The notes beneath the pieces were generated by a model, which did not search any database, was not told the DNA's origin, and was given only the letters and a program-made list of their open reading frames with translations. From assembly GCF_000018405.1 (NCBI RefSeq), contig NC_009943.1, positions 2,297,001 to 2,361,000 on the forward strand: a stretch of DNA of 64,000 bases. The letters run 5' to 3'. This document shows positions 55,001-63,035 of this stretch, piece by piece. Position 1 is the stretch's first letter; each line of letters begins with the position of its first letter. Both the position numbers and the translations under genes were made by a program. This DNA is from Desulfosudis oleivorans Hxd3. Its GTDB lineage: Bacteria > Desulfobacterota > Desulfobacteria > Desulfobacterales > Desulfosudaceae.

Positions 55001-56184
55001 CTTGGACGGGTGTGCCCTTTAACACCTGGAAAGTACGGGTTCAGGGAACCGATCATTACGGTTACTGGATAGGCGACAATTACCTACAGCCGGCCAAGGG
55101 CTTTCCCGGGGACCCGGTCTGGAACGGAAGCGAAGCGGAAAATCTCTATTACCAGCCGGCAACCTGCAAGACCCTGCTCAACATTCTGACCGACAGCGAT
55201 ATCACCGCACCGGTAGCCGAGGGCAAGCGCATGGACGGCCTGCTACCGCTGGTGACCGAGACCAAGACCCTTTCCGCCCTGGTCAAGGCTCTGATGAGCG
55301 ATGCCAATGATTCGACACGCATCGACAGCGCGCTGGAACAGATCGTCGGGGCCGTCAAATACACGCAAGGCACCATGACCGCCATTGACGCCGACCCGGC
55401 GGCCAACAAGAATATCGTCTACCCGAACTGGATGTTTGCCACCGGCTATGGCAGCGGGGATTTTGGCGAATATATCGGGTTCTACAATGTGCGTGATGAA
55501 GACATTATTTTAGACAAGATACTGGACACGGTCATCGGTCACGACAGCCTGCCGGATAAGGAGGGATACGGTCTGGCCGATTATGTGGATACCCAGGAGA
55601 CCACGGACAACTGGAAAGACTTCAACCACTACCTGGACATCATGGAAGACTTTCTGTACCCGGAAAGCCCCTACAGCCTGCTGGAGTCTTTTATCGGGTC
55701 GACCGACGCGATCTTTGCAAGAGAAACCCCCTACACCGACGAACAGATCGCCGGTCTTATTTACGGCATGGGCAAGCTGTTCACCTACTACGACACCGAT
55801 ACGGGTCGCTGGGTGGTCCAGGGAGAACCCGGCTTTGACGGTCTTTATAAAACGTTGAATGCGCGGGTTCCCGCCATCCATGAGCTGATAAAGGATGATG
55901 ACGGCACAAACTACACCGCCATGCTCATCATCGGCGAGGATATGCTGAAAGACAACGGCCAGGCGGATTATCTACTGGACGCCATGAGCACGAACGTTAA
56001 TGCGCGGGGAATCCTGGAGGACCTTCACACCTTCCTGGCCGACGATATTGTGAGAGATTCTGAGCCGCTCTGGGAGACCCTTTCCCAACTCCTGGCTGAT
56101 TTGGCGGTAGCAGTGGATCAATCCAGTGGCGGAGCCGCTCTTGACGACGTTTATGACAGCTACGGGTTCCAGATCAATGACTGA
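52075..56184 (+). CDS. Very large lipoprotein, unknown function
   Basis: 1369 residues. Signal and lipobox MLKKLLFSIVVCGCLFFLAC put the lipid on Cys20, followed by GLGSDDGTNGG, a flexible linker. The rest is a soluble, acidic, Tyr/Asp-rich protein without any domain I can name and without obvious internal repeats. Segments such as LLRSDRPTSLIKTDTN-type and LYNMLRYDQWGRDRTDPSSG recur in character with helical regions. ACCAAGGAGCTGCGTA precedes the ATG. FadL-like and PilZ genes follow on the same strand, and TetR paralogue 2 is divergent. I infer an outer-membrane lipoprotein working with the FadL-type channel. Confidence 0.75.
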   Translation: MLKKLLFSIVVCGCLFFLACGLGSDDGTNGGKTGAAGFQDSGSFDANSLGPDFKLLEIFDGRGSLQDIWDSIDGTTFNDHFEDTVDAYPNAFTRSSTVFSDVLDDPGQPVARLLGTDLYKNIDILMDPSKGFRTGPAGINAVYDDTYAEGPTDYLDGFYSMLDALWEGDYRPGDQEIRDMGVKYVARTLDSNTPEQIQNDVQDVIDILTDERFDENFTLTAEVLGKALLQADYPIWADDDGNTVPRENINPAVHTNTGIGNAVKGVNDLAAWENRMLIDPTARDYFYTAIREAGKIFDPDPNSTNNLKLQALLTNLEDCFTVGGAVYESNPIYKSADTDPTYSDTELGETIRDLMPHTAQLLMRSDRPTSLIKTDTNDTPVYVLRETINLLKNIDYDPDDPGLETSLYNMLRYDQWGRDRTDPSSGAYDASLLDSLIFITNVAGNFGWLDSNFWESGVLAGESNFSWDPSFSHGHGEFCGTLTLNDSLISMRTGVWGSVSAYDSTMHDGDEERLFRSNKAFNKEDRDNYQFSFGPDSPVLHNMPGVCAGIMGTPDGGNRDGVPPGKNNYVPFNPTGLGEDQLGAWSVAWPAQACFGGEGPYYYEDPNAEIVYVDGKNYFKYLRPDGRVYALVNKDNPEWEYIYPTEQGDGEDPETEVTGYNGKRQRFNRFQSTFHSDYMMARFETYAGYDPVPDTEEFVTVEHDVDGNLAIVELSPNDIVTEDDVAGRLTFNELIPEDTPLHERACQSQEEALYRNYQWVYTEKKMVIILMERLFIAEGALGEGALFIVMEANGFSGLSNLRLFEDNHVWAKKGASGTSDIPGDYRCELVLEGGENYTPVAGVDDIYERVLTRGGHCTPSVVGRSLPSVYRLAFPLSPQMDRGNGVLDYELGSREFTVGDEIWQNRNAVMPPFVALLAALLNNTPSYNDGYDRDSLNCGIKGFINGVAPALQKPLVYYQRDGDYPEFSWPVPPDFAWTGVPFNTWKVRVQGTDHYGYWIGDNYLQPAKGFPGDPVWNGSEAENLYYQPATCKTLLNILTDSDITAPVAEGKRMDGLLPLVTETKTLSALVKALMSDANDSTRIDSALEQIVGAVKYTQGTMTAIDADPAANKNIVYPNWMFATGYGSGDFGEYIGFYNVRDEDIILDKILDTVIGHDSLPDKEGYGLADYVDTQETTDNWKDFNHYLDIMEDFLYPESPYSLLESFIGSTDAIFARETPYTDEQIAGLIYGMGKLFTYYDTDTGRWVVQGEPGFDGLYKTLNARVPAIHELIKDDDGTNYTAMLIIGEDMLKDNGQADYLLDAMSTNVNARGILEDLHTFLADDIVRDSEPLWETLSQLLADLAVAVDQSSGGAALDDVYDSYGFQIND

Positions 56185-56194
56185 TCACAACGCG

Positions 56195-56211
56195 CCCCGC
56201 CTATGGCGGGG
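56195..56211 (+). terminator. Small hairpin between lipoprotein and FadL genes
   Basis: CCCCGCC (56195-56201) and GGCGGGG (56205-56211) with a TAT loop. There is no T-tract; it is likely an mRNA processing or attenuation hairpin within the operon. Confidence 0.5.
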
Positions 56212-56269
56212 ATGATATAGCTCGGATATTTCATCATCAATGACACGAACATAACATGAGAGAGGCATT

Positions 56270-57613
56270 ATGAAAAAGACACTATGCGTTGCGGTATGTT
56301 TGGTTTTGGGAGTGATGTTGACGACGCCGGCCGGCGCCACCCACTTTGGCGACACCTTTGGTTTTTCGCCGGAGGGAATGGCACTGGGGAACGCCATGAC
56401 GGCAAAAGTCGATGACTGGTCGGCCGTGTACTACAATATTGCCGGGCTCGGCCGTTCCCAACACCTGGTTAACGGCAAAAGCCAGCTTTTTCTGGGTTAC
56501 ATAAACAATGCCCCGGATCTGGATATCGAGATTGTCAGGCGTGAAGCCGCCACCGGCGATCGCCTGGCCACCAACGGGGACAGGGACCTGGACACCGGGA
56601 CCATTGTTATTGGCGGCGTGCTGGATATCGGTACCCTTGTACATCTTCCCGAAATGGTATCCTCGACCCGCCTGGGGCTTGCCATCGGCCTTAACGATGA
56701 CCAGAGCGTGGTTAAAATAAACGACCTCGACCCCCGCACGCATAATTTCATGCGCTATGGCCGGGAATGCCAGCGCATGCTGATCACCACCGGCATGGGA
56801 TTCGGATTTTTACACGACACCTTCGGGGTCGGCCTGGGCGTTACCTCCTTTTTTACCGGAGAGGGGACCGCTCTCCTGGAACGTGTCGAGCTGCAGACGG
56901 AATCCCAAAGCCCGCCCGGGCAGGCCAAAATGGACCTCAAAATGGAACAGGCCCTGGTGATGGGCGCCTATTTCAGCCCCGGGAAACTGTGGCGGTCCCT
57001 GGATACATTAGAGCTGGGCGTCGCCTATCGGGCCGAATCTCAGCTGGATATCACGCCTTTCAGGGCGATTGCGTCCACCGACCTGGGGGGCATTCCCCTG
57101 AATATCAAGATGGCCCTGGTAGATTATTATCAGCCGGAAATGTATTCCGTTGGCCTGGCCTACTCACTGAACCGGTTGACCCTCTCCGCTGATCTGGAGT
57201 TCCAGCAGTGGTCCGGGTTCGAATTTTCCACCCCGATGCAAGAGAACTATGGCGGCGAACTAAAAGAATTTGACGATATCTTTGTTCCCAAACTGGGCCT
57301 GGCCTATGACTTCAACCCATCTTTAGACCTGCTTTTCGGGTACTATTATGAGCCCTCCTTTGTGCCCGATGAAGCGGTCAGCGGCCGCATGAATTTTCTG
57401 GATAACGATAAACATGTCGTATCACTCGGGTGTGTCTATCAACTGCCGAAACTGTCAATGGTGAAGGGCAACAGCGAATTCTCGATCGGCTATCAGTATC
57501 AGCACCTGATGGACCGGGACGTTATCAAAACAGCACCGACCCCTGAAAACCCGCACTATTCCTATGGGGGGAGCTGTCACTCGTTGATGCTGGGCGTCTC
57601 CATCAATATCTAG
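56270..57613 (+). CDS. FadL/OmpP1-type outer-membrane transport protein
   Basis: 447 residues. Signal peptide MKKTLCVAVCLVLGVMLTTP, AGA, then HFGDTFGFSPEGMALGNAMT, AKVDDWSAVYYNIAGLG, the FadL-family N-terminus (the usual NPAGL reads NIAGL here). The rest is a predicted beta-barrel with alternating strands (LGLAIGLNDDQ, GVGLGVTSFFTGEG, LGVAYRAESQLDI, PKLGLAYDFNPSLDLLFGYY) and a last strand ending LMLGVSINI. FadL proteins move long-chain fatty acids, alkanes or aromatics across the outer membrane. GAGAGGCATT precedes the ATG. It follows the large lipoprotein by 85 bp. Confidence 0.82.
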   Translation: MKKTLCVAVCLVLGVMLTTPAGATHFGDTFGFSPEGMALGNAMTAKVDDWSAVYYNIAGLGRSQHLVNGKSQLFLGYINNAPDLDIEIVRREAATGDRLATNGDRDLDTGTIVIGGVLDIGTLVHLPEMVSSTRLGLAIGLNDDQSVVKINDLDPRTHNFMRYGRECQRMLITTGMGFGFLHDTFGVGLGVTSFFTGEGTALLERVELQTESQSPPGQAKMDLKMEQALVMGAYFSPGKLWRSLDTLELGVAYRAESQLDITPFRAIASTDLGGIPLNIKMALVDYYQPEMYSVGLAYSLNRLTLSADLEFQQWSGFEFSTPMQENYGGELKEFDDIFVPKLGLAYDFNPSLDLLFGYYYEPSFVPDEAVSGRMNFLDNDKHVVSLGCVYQLPKLSMVKGNSEFSIGYQYQHLMDRDVIKTAPTPENPHYSYGGSCHSLMLGVSINI

Positions 57614-57652
57614 CCCGAATATTTTATGAAATGAGGGGCTAAAGAAACCGTC

Positions 57653-58018
57653 ATGTCGAAACAGAACAAATTGTCGCCGGCAACGGAGAAAAATCAGAAT
57701 TCTAAAAAGGACCGCCGGGCGCACCCCCGCTTCAGGTGTAGAATTCCTGTTCCGGTTCTGAAAGATAAACCCCTGGAGTTTTTTAACGTATCCATTCGCA
57801 ATTTCAGTGAATCGGGTTTCTATTTTGAGACGTCATATCCTGTCGTTTCCGGGACCTTTGTTCGGGTGGCAATGGATAATGACTCGGTTGGCTCAGGCGC
57901 CCTAATTTCGCGTCAGGCCAGAATAAAGTGGCGAATGGCACTCGGAAGGGAAAAAGCACATCAATACGGATGCGGCGCGCAGTATTTACCGGCCGGTTCA
58001 TCCGACATGGATTCATAG
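57653..58018 (+). CDS. PilZ domain protein
   Basis: 121 residues, single PilZ domain with the c-di-GMP signature DRRAHPRFRCRIPV (RxxxR) near 22-33 and NFSESGFYFE (the D/NxSxxG element) near 50. C-terminus basic with HQYGCGAQYLPA. It would bind c-di-GMP and control a partner. It lies 39 bp after the FadL-type gene on the same strand, suggesting that the envelope module responds to c-di-GMP, an inference from position. Confidence 0.85.
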   Translation: MSKQNKLSPATEKNQNSKKDRRAHPRFRCRIPVPVLKDKPLEFFNVSIRNFSESGFYFETSYPVVSGTFVRVAMDNDSVGSGALISRQARIKWRMALGREKAHQYGCGAQYLPAGSSDMDS

Positions 58019-58100
58019 ACAGCACCGACTTCCGGGAATCCGGGTTTGTTCCTATGGAGACACCTGCCACGCGTTGATAGTGGGTCTCTCAATTACTGCC
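58019..58100 (+). pseudogene. Decayed copy of the FadL gene 3' end
   Basis: CAGCACCGAC ... TTCCTATGG ... CGTTGAT ... TCTC at 58020-58096 aligns with 57530-57606 (the last ~26 codons of the FadL-type gene) at roughly 65-70% with small indels, and has lost the frame. It shows an old tandem duplication of the FadL-PilZ segment. Confidence 0.5.
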
Positions 58101-58143
58101 GGGCCCGGTGGAATCTATAATAGCAATATACATATGGTTGCCA

Positions 58144-58698
58144 ATGAAGAAACTCATGTGGCTTTTGGGGGCTTTGTCAGTACTGGTTTTAGGGGGTGTT
58201 ATTTTATCTCCTTTTTACTCCGTTTATCAGATTAGAAACAGCATTGCAGAAAATGATGCAAAAAAATTATCTCATTATGTTGAGTTTCCTCAATTGCGAA
58301 AAAATTTAAAAGACCAGTTAAATCAGACACTCGAAAGCAAATTTGCCAGGAAATCAGTAGAAACTGAAAGCCGTTTTAGTGATGTGACATATAAATTTGC
58401 GCAAAGATTTTCAAATCAACTGGTAGATGCTTATGTCACTCCCAAAGGACTTGGCAGGTTCATGGGCGTTGAGGGCGGTAAAGCCCCGAGGTATTCCGGG
58501 GATAAGGGAGAATCGCAGCCATCTGGAAATGAAAAAAGATTCAAACTCTTAAAAAACACAAGATTTTCATTTGCATCAACCCGGACCTTTATTCTTTCCA
58601 TGCCTGCCAAGAACGATAAAACTATCAAACTTGTTTTAAGCCGGGATCGGTTTTTATGGAAACTGAATAATATTGTTTTGCCAATCAGCAACAAATGA
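58144..58698 (+). CDS. DUF2939 family protein
   Basis: 184 residues from ATG 58144 (MKKLMWLLGALSVLVLGGVI), a membrane anchor. SPFYSVYQIRNSIAENDAKK then LSHYVEFPQLRKNLKDQLNQ and ATP-independent C-terminal PAKNDKTIKLVLSRDRFLWK LNNIVLP match DUF2939, found in proteobacteria with no known role. GC is visibly lower (~40%) than in the surroundings, which suggests acquisition. The frame is open to 58108, but that start lacks a ribosome site. Confidence 0.8.
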   Translation: MKKLMWLLGALSVLVLGGVILSPFYSVYQIRNSIAENDAKKLSHYVEFPQLRKNLKDQLNQTLESKFARKSVETESRFSDVTYKFAQRFSNQLVDAYVTPKGLGRFMGVEGGKAPRYSGDKGESQPSGNEKRFKLLKNTRFSFASTRTFILSMPAKNDKTIKLVLSRDRFLWKLNNIVLPISNK

Positions 58699-58738
58699 CT
58701 GACACGGCGCATTCGACACTTTAATGATCAGGTGACAT

Positions 58739-59047
58739 ATGAAAGTTTTACATACATTCGGGGGGAGCGAAGTAATTTTTGTCACAGACAGACACGGCAA
58801 TAAATGCACGCTTTTGCAAAGCAAGGTAGGCGATTATGAACCGCCAAAGTCATCGGCCATATGGTTAGGGGCCGGAGAAAATCTTATGTATATCAGTCAT
58901 GAACAGTTAAAAGCCTTAATGCCGCATTTGCAGCAATGGATAAAAACAGGCTCTTTTCACCTGACAGGGAGTGCGCAGTGTCCGGAAAAGTCAGAGCATT
59001 GCGACACACAGGACTCATTACCCGGCCTGACCGGTAATCCAGCGTAA
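58739..59047 (+). CDS. Hypothetical protein
   Basis: 102 residues with AGGTGAC 4-5 bp before the ATG. MKVLHTFGGSEVIFVTDRHG, then SKVGDYEPPKSSAIWLGAGE and MYISHEQLKALMPHLQQWIK; the rest is a polar, Cys-containing tail. No family recognised; the first 75 residues look like a compact alpha/beta fold. Lower GC as in its upstream neighbour, so the two may have arrived together. Convergent with tyrA 15 bp downstream. Confidence 0.6.
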   Translation: MKVLHTFGGSEVIFVTDRHGNKCTLLQSKVGDYEPPKSSAIWLGAGENLMYISHEQLKALMPHLQQWIKTGSFHLTGSAQCPEKSEHCDTQDSLPGLTGNPA

Positions 59048-59062
59048 ATCGACCGCTTTTTA

Positions 59063-59902
59063 TCACGAGCGGTACATGGCATCAATGACCCGGCTGGTCT
59101 CTTCCAGGGCCTCTTTGCAGAAGTCGTCACCAAAGAACTTTCGAATCTCCGTCAGGTAGTCGGCAGCCTTTTGCTCGTCCCCTGAAAAAAAGGCTCGGCG
59201 GCTCTCCTCCATGGCAGCAAGAAACCGGTCCACCACCACAGGCGCCTGGGGGTTGCCTGAAACAAGATCGGCATACAGGGACAGGTCCTGGGCCAAAAGG
59301 CGGCCGATCAGGTTGATGTTGAGCCGGAAAATCGGCGTGGCGTACAGGAACGCATCGTCAGGACGGATATCAAGTGTCTGAAGCATCCGAGCCAGAGAAA
59401 CAGTGAGAAAGTGTTTCAGGCTCTGGGCCAGGGCCATCTTGCGGTCGTGTTCTTCCGGTTCCATGCGGGTGACCACGGCGCCGCCGTCGGCAAATACCCT
59501 TTCCACCCAGGAGAGCCAGTTGTGGCTGTTCCGGGCCGGACACAGGATAATATTCTGACCGGCAAGAGACGCGGTGCTGGGGCCGAACATGGGATGGGTC
59601 CCGATCACGTCGGCCCGGGTGGCCCCTGCCATGGCCGCCACAATACCCGCCTTCTGGGAACAAAAGTCCATGAGCAACTGGTCTTCGCGCATGGCCGGGC
59701 CGATCCGGCCGGCCACCGCCATGGCCGCCTTCTGGGGCATGCTTAGAATTACAACGTCACAGTCGCGGACCAGATCCTCGTAGGTGACCTCCGTCTTTCT
59801 TCCGGCAATCCGCACCGCATGACCGGCCTGTGTAAAATAATTTTGAAACCACTGGCCCATGCCGCCTGTGCCGCCGGCGATGCCGATTGTTACCGGGTCC
59901 AT
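59063..59902 (-). CDS. tyrA: Prephenate dehydrogenase-type TyrA
   Basis: 279 residues. NAD-binding [18 protein letters not shown] is near 7-24, [10 protein letters not shown] near 51 and the catalytic-His region [18 protein letters not shown] near 100, then [17 protein letters not shown]. This is the monofunctional prephenate (or arogenate) dehydrogenase fold of the chorismate-to-tyrosine branch. The start overlaps the aroC end by 13 bp. Last gene of the operon in this window. Confidence 0.88.
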   Translation of the reverse strand: MDPVTIGIAGGTGGMGQWFQNYFTQAGHAVRIAGRKTEVTYEDLVRDCDVVILSMPQKAAMAVAGRIGPAMREDQLLMDFCSQKAGIVAAMAGATRADVIGTHPMFGPSTASLAGQNIILCPARNSHNWLSWVERVFADGGAVVTRMEPEEHDRKMALAQSLKHFLTVSLARMLQTLDIRPDDAFLYATPIFRLNINLIGRLLAQDLSLYADLVSGNPQAPVVVDRFLAAMEESRRAFFSGDEQKAADYLTEIRKFFGDDFCKEALEETSRVIDAMYRS

Positions 59903-60954
59903 GAAATCGCTTTCTGTCTAAGAAGATGATCGGCCAGCACCAGGCACACCATGGCCTCACACACCACGTTGATCCGGGGAATGGCGGAAATATCGTGCCG
60001 GCCCTTGATGGAAATGGAGGCCGGTTTGCCGTTTGTATCCACGGTTTGCTGGGTAATGCCGATGGAGGGAATCGGCTTGACCGCGGCCCTGGCCACGATC
60101 CGGTCCCCGTTGGAAATGCCGGCCAGAATGCCGCCGGCATTATTGGTGGCAAACCCCTGGGGCGTGATTTCATCGTTGCTCCGGGAGCCGGTCATACCCG
60201 ATGCTTCAAACCCGGCGCCGATCTCAACTCCCTTTACCGCGCCGATACTCATCAGGGCTTTGGCAATGTCGGCATCCAGTTTGTCAAACACCGGCTCTCC
60301 CAGGCCGGCGGGCACGCCATCGGCACGGACCTCGACGATGCCGCCGACAGAGTCACCCCGCCGCTTTACCTGGGTCACACGGTCAGTCATGGCCGCCATA
60401 ACAGTGCTGTCCGGGCAGCCGAACATGTTCTGATCAACCTGCCCGACATCAATGGTTGTTGCGCGGATGCCGCCCAGTTCCAGGGTGTAGGCCGCAACTG
60501 AAATACCGGAAAGCCGAAGCAGTTCAGCGGCCACGGCCCCGGCCGCCACCCGGCCAAAGGTCTCCCGGGCCGAGGCCCGGCCCCCGCCCCGCCAGTCCCG
60601 AATGCCGTACTTGGCCGTGTAGGTGATGTCACCATGCCCGGGCCGGAACAGGCCGGCGATGTCGGTGTAGGCGGATGACCGGGCATCCCTGTTATGGGCC
60701 ATGATCAGGATCGGGGTGCCCGTGGTTTTGCCTTCAAACACGCCGGACAGGATAACGGCCCGGTCCGCCTCTTTTCTGGCGGTGCTGGCAATGGACCCGC
60801 CGCCGGGCTTGCGGCGGTCCAGCATTTTCTGCACCCCGGCTTCGTCCAGGGCAAGGCCGGGCGGGCACCCGTCGATGACCACACCGATGCCCGGCCCGTG
60901 GGACTCTCCCCATGTGGTAACGCGAAACAGCTCTCCAAAAGTATTACCAGCCAT
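59890..60954 (-). CDS. aroC: Chorismate synthase
   Basis: 354 residues with all signatures: [76 protein letters not shown] and GSRSNDEI. Catalyses the FMN-dependent conversion of EPSP to chorismate. AGGAGAATAA precedes the ATG. It lies downstream of the kinase-like gene across a 288-bp gap with a repeat, and overlaps tyrA. Confidence 0.94.
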   Translation of the reverse strand: MAGNTFGELFRVTTWGESHGPGIGVVIDGCPPGLALDEAGVQKMLDRRKPGGGSIASTARKEADRAVILSGVFEGKTTGTPILIMAHNRDARSSAYTDIAGLFRPGHGDITYTAKYGIRDWRGGGRASARETFGRVAAGAVAAELLRLSGISVAAYTLELGGIRATTIDVGQVDQNMFGCPDSTVMAAMTDRVTQVKRRGDSVGGIVEVRADGVPAGLGEPVFDKLDADIAKALMSIGAVKGVEIGAGFEASGMTGSRSNDEITPQGFATNNAGGILAGISNGDRIVARAAVKPIPSIGITQQTVDTNGKPASISIKGRHDISAIPRINVVCEAMVCLVLADHLLRQKAISWTR

Positions 60955-61104
60955 TTATTCTCCTATCCCGGACATTTCATGAAATTTTTCGCCATTAGTT
61001 AATTTTTATATAAGATACAGTGTGTTGAAAATGATTTCAGGCGTTTTTTGAAAATACAAACTGTCGTGAACGATTTGAGGCATTTTATGTTAATTTTATG
61101 TCGA

Positions 61105-61165
61105 AAAATTTCACCCTTCGGGCGAGTCACCTTGATCCCGCCATCGGCGGGACTGTGTTGCGGGA
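61105..61165. repeat. Paired dispersed repeat (with 15281-15343)
   Basis: ATTTCACCCTTCGGGCGAGT CACCTTGATCCCGCCATCGG CGGGACTGTG is the reverse complement of the element after rlmB. It sits between the kinase-like gene and aroC. Confidence 0.75.
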
Positions 61166-61242
61166 CATTCGCGGTAGATTGACTACAGCTTCATGTCCCG
61201 CGCCTTGCATCTGCGGCCAAATCAACTCGTGAAATATCCGGG

Positions 61243-61671
61243 CTATCCCCACAAAAGATCCCAGACCGCGTCTACCTTCCGGTCCGGTGCCAGGTCGTCA
61301 ACCGCCAGCACATAATCCGCCGCCTGGTTGAAGACCGGAACCCGATCCGGATATGTCCGGGCATCACTGTTTTTCTTAAACCAGAGGATCAGGCCCCGTT
61401 CCTTCATGCGGGAAACATTGTCCGGGGTCGGTTCGATCTGCATTCCCAGGGCCACCACGCACCCGCTGCGCCGGGCCACTGATTGCAGCACATGAGACTC
61501 CATGTCCGCCAGGGCCTGGTCCCCCTCTTCAGCGGCAAAGGCAGCCGAAGTCCGGCCCATCTTTTCGACCAGCAGGGCCGCCATGTCTACCGGTGCGAAC
61601 CCCGCCCGCTCGGCCACGCGCCGGACCACCTCCGGTATGTCTGGATCGTTTCCCACGATAAACAGGTTCAT
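61243..61671 (-). CDS. Shikimate-kinase-like protein lacking the P-loop
   Basis: 142 residues. The fold pattern follows shikimate kinase: MNLFIVGNDPDIPEVVRRVA takes the place of the first strand and P-loop, then RAGFAPVDMAALLVEKMGRT, FAAEEGDQALADMESHVLQS, SGCVVALGMQIE and RGLILWFKK. However, GxxGxGK(S/T) is absent, the shikimate-binding GGG loop reads ALGMQ, and the catalytic Arg of the lid is not seen. It therefore cannot be an ordinary kinase. It stands in the usual aroK/aroL place between aroA and aroC and may be a regulatory or scaffold relic. Confidence 0.7.
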   Translation of the reverse strand: MNLFIVGNDPDIPEVVRRVAERAGFAPVDMAALLVEKMGRTSAAFAAEEGDQALADMESHVLQSVARRSGCVVALGMQIEPTPDNVSRMKERGLILWFKKNSDARTYPDRVPVFNQAADYVLAVDDLAPDRKVDAVWDLLWG

Positions 61672-61750
61672 CGGCTGTTGTCCCTCTGCTTATGGAGACT
61701 CTCAAAAAACGGTGAATTTTATTTTTGGGATTTGTTTTACGTCAAATATT

Positions 61751-63022
61751 TCATGAAATACCTGAACTGTAAAGACCTTCAAACACCTGCCAGAAGCCGG
61801 GAAAGGATTTGGCCACGCACCCCTCATTGGCGATGGTCACCCCAGGGGTCACCAGGCCAGCAACGGCAAAGCTCATGGCCATGCGATGATCGTTGTAGGT
61901 TTCAATGACCGCGCCATGGGGCCGTCCTCCGGTGATCTCAAGGCCGGTGTCGGTACGGACAACGGTAATCCCCATTTTTGAAAGTTCGGCGGCCACCGCC
62001 GCCAGCCGGTCGCTCTCTTTTTCCTTGAGGTGAGCCACGTTGCGAATGACGGTGATGCCTTGCGTGAATGCCGCTACCACCGACAGAGTGGGCACCAGGT
62101 CAGGCATGTCGCCCATGTCCACATCCACGGCCGAAAGCGGGCCTCCGGTCACGGCAATGCCGTCAATCTCCCTGTTAACCTTACATCCCATTGCCTCCAG
62201 CACTTCTACAAACCGAACGTCTCCCTGCCGGGATTCAGGAGTCATGCCCATCACCTTGACCGTGGCACCGGTCACGGCCGCCGCGGCCCAGAAATAACTG
62301 GCCTGGGAGGCGTCGGGCTCCACCGCGTAATCGCCTTTCCGGTAGCACTGTCCTCCGGCCACGCGGAAACGGGTATACCCGTCCCGCTCCACTGTCACGC
62401 CGAACCGGTCCATGATGTCCAGGGTCATGTCGATATACGGTTTTGAGACCGGCCCCTCCGTCACCTCGATATTCAGGCCGCCGTCGATATAGGGGGCCGC
62501 CAGAAGCAAGGAAGAGAGATACTGGCTGCTTATGCCGCACCGCAGGCGAACATGCCCGCCCTGGGCTTTTCCGGCGACAATCTCCAGGGGCGGGCACCCG
62601 TTGTTGTTCACCGAACGGGCCGGCACGCCGATCTGGTCCAGGCCTTCCAGCAGGTCGGCCACGGGCCGCTGGGCCATGCGATCCGTTCCGATCAGCAGGT
62701 ATGTCCCCTGGCCGATGGCGGCCACGCCGGTGAGCAGCCGCATGGAGGTGCCGGAGTTGCCCAGGAAGATGGGATCACCGCAGGGCAGCAGGCGGCCGCC
62801 GGTACCATGCACCACCAGGCGATCTTCCGCTTTTTCAATGCGAACTCCCATCTTTACCAGGGCCTCCCGGGTCAGGTGGGTGTCTTCACTCTCCAGGCAG
62901 TTTCCCAGCCGGCAGACGCCGTCGGACAGGGCCGCGGCAATCAGGACACGGTGGGTATAGCTCTTTGAACCGGGAACGCTTACCTCACAGGACTGGACCG
63001 GTTGCTGTTGTATTTCCTTCAT
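61751..63022 (-). CDS. aroA: EPSP synthase (3-phosphoshikimate 1-carboxyvinyltransferase)
   Basis: 423 residues. VPGSKSYTHRVLIAAAL near 17-33 holds the substrate Lys-Ser, FLGNSGTSMRLLTGVAA near 91, ISSQYLSSLLLAAPY, and the C-terminal YNDHRMAMSFAVAGL are all family signatures. NSGTS (Gly rather than Ala at the LGNAGT site varies in glyphosate-tolerance classes; here NSGT) and the overall pattern point to a class II-like or divergent type. AAGGAGACCC precedes the ATG. It lies 13 bp after pheA. Confidence 0.92.
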   Translation of the reverse strand: MKEIQQQPVQSCEVSVPGSKSYTHRVLIAAALSDGVCRLGNCLESEDTHLTREALVKMGVRIEKAEDRLVVHGTGGRLLPCGDPIFLGNSGTSMRLLTGVAAIGQGTYLLIGTDRMAQRPVADLLEGLDQIGVPARSVNNNGCPPLEIVAGKAQGGHVRLRCGISSQYLSSLLLAAPYIDGGLNIEVTEGPVSKPYIDMTLDIMDRFGVTVERDGYTRFRVAGGQCYRKGDYAVEPDASQASYFWAAAAVTGATVKVMGMTPESRQGDVRFVEVLEAMGCKVNREIDGIAVTGGPLSAVDVDMGDMPDLVPTLSVVAAFTQGITVIRNVAHLKEKESDRLAAVAAELSKMGITVVRTDTGLEITGGRPHGAVIETYNDHRMAMSFAVAGLVTPGVTIANEGCVAKSFPGFWQVFEGLYSSGIS

Positions 63023-63035
63023 GGGTCTCCTTTTT

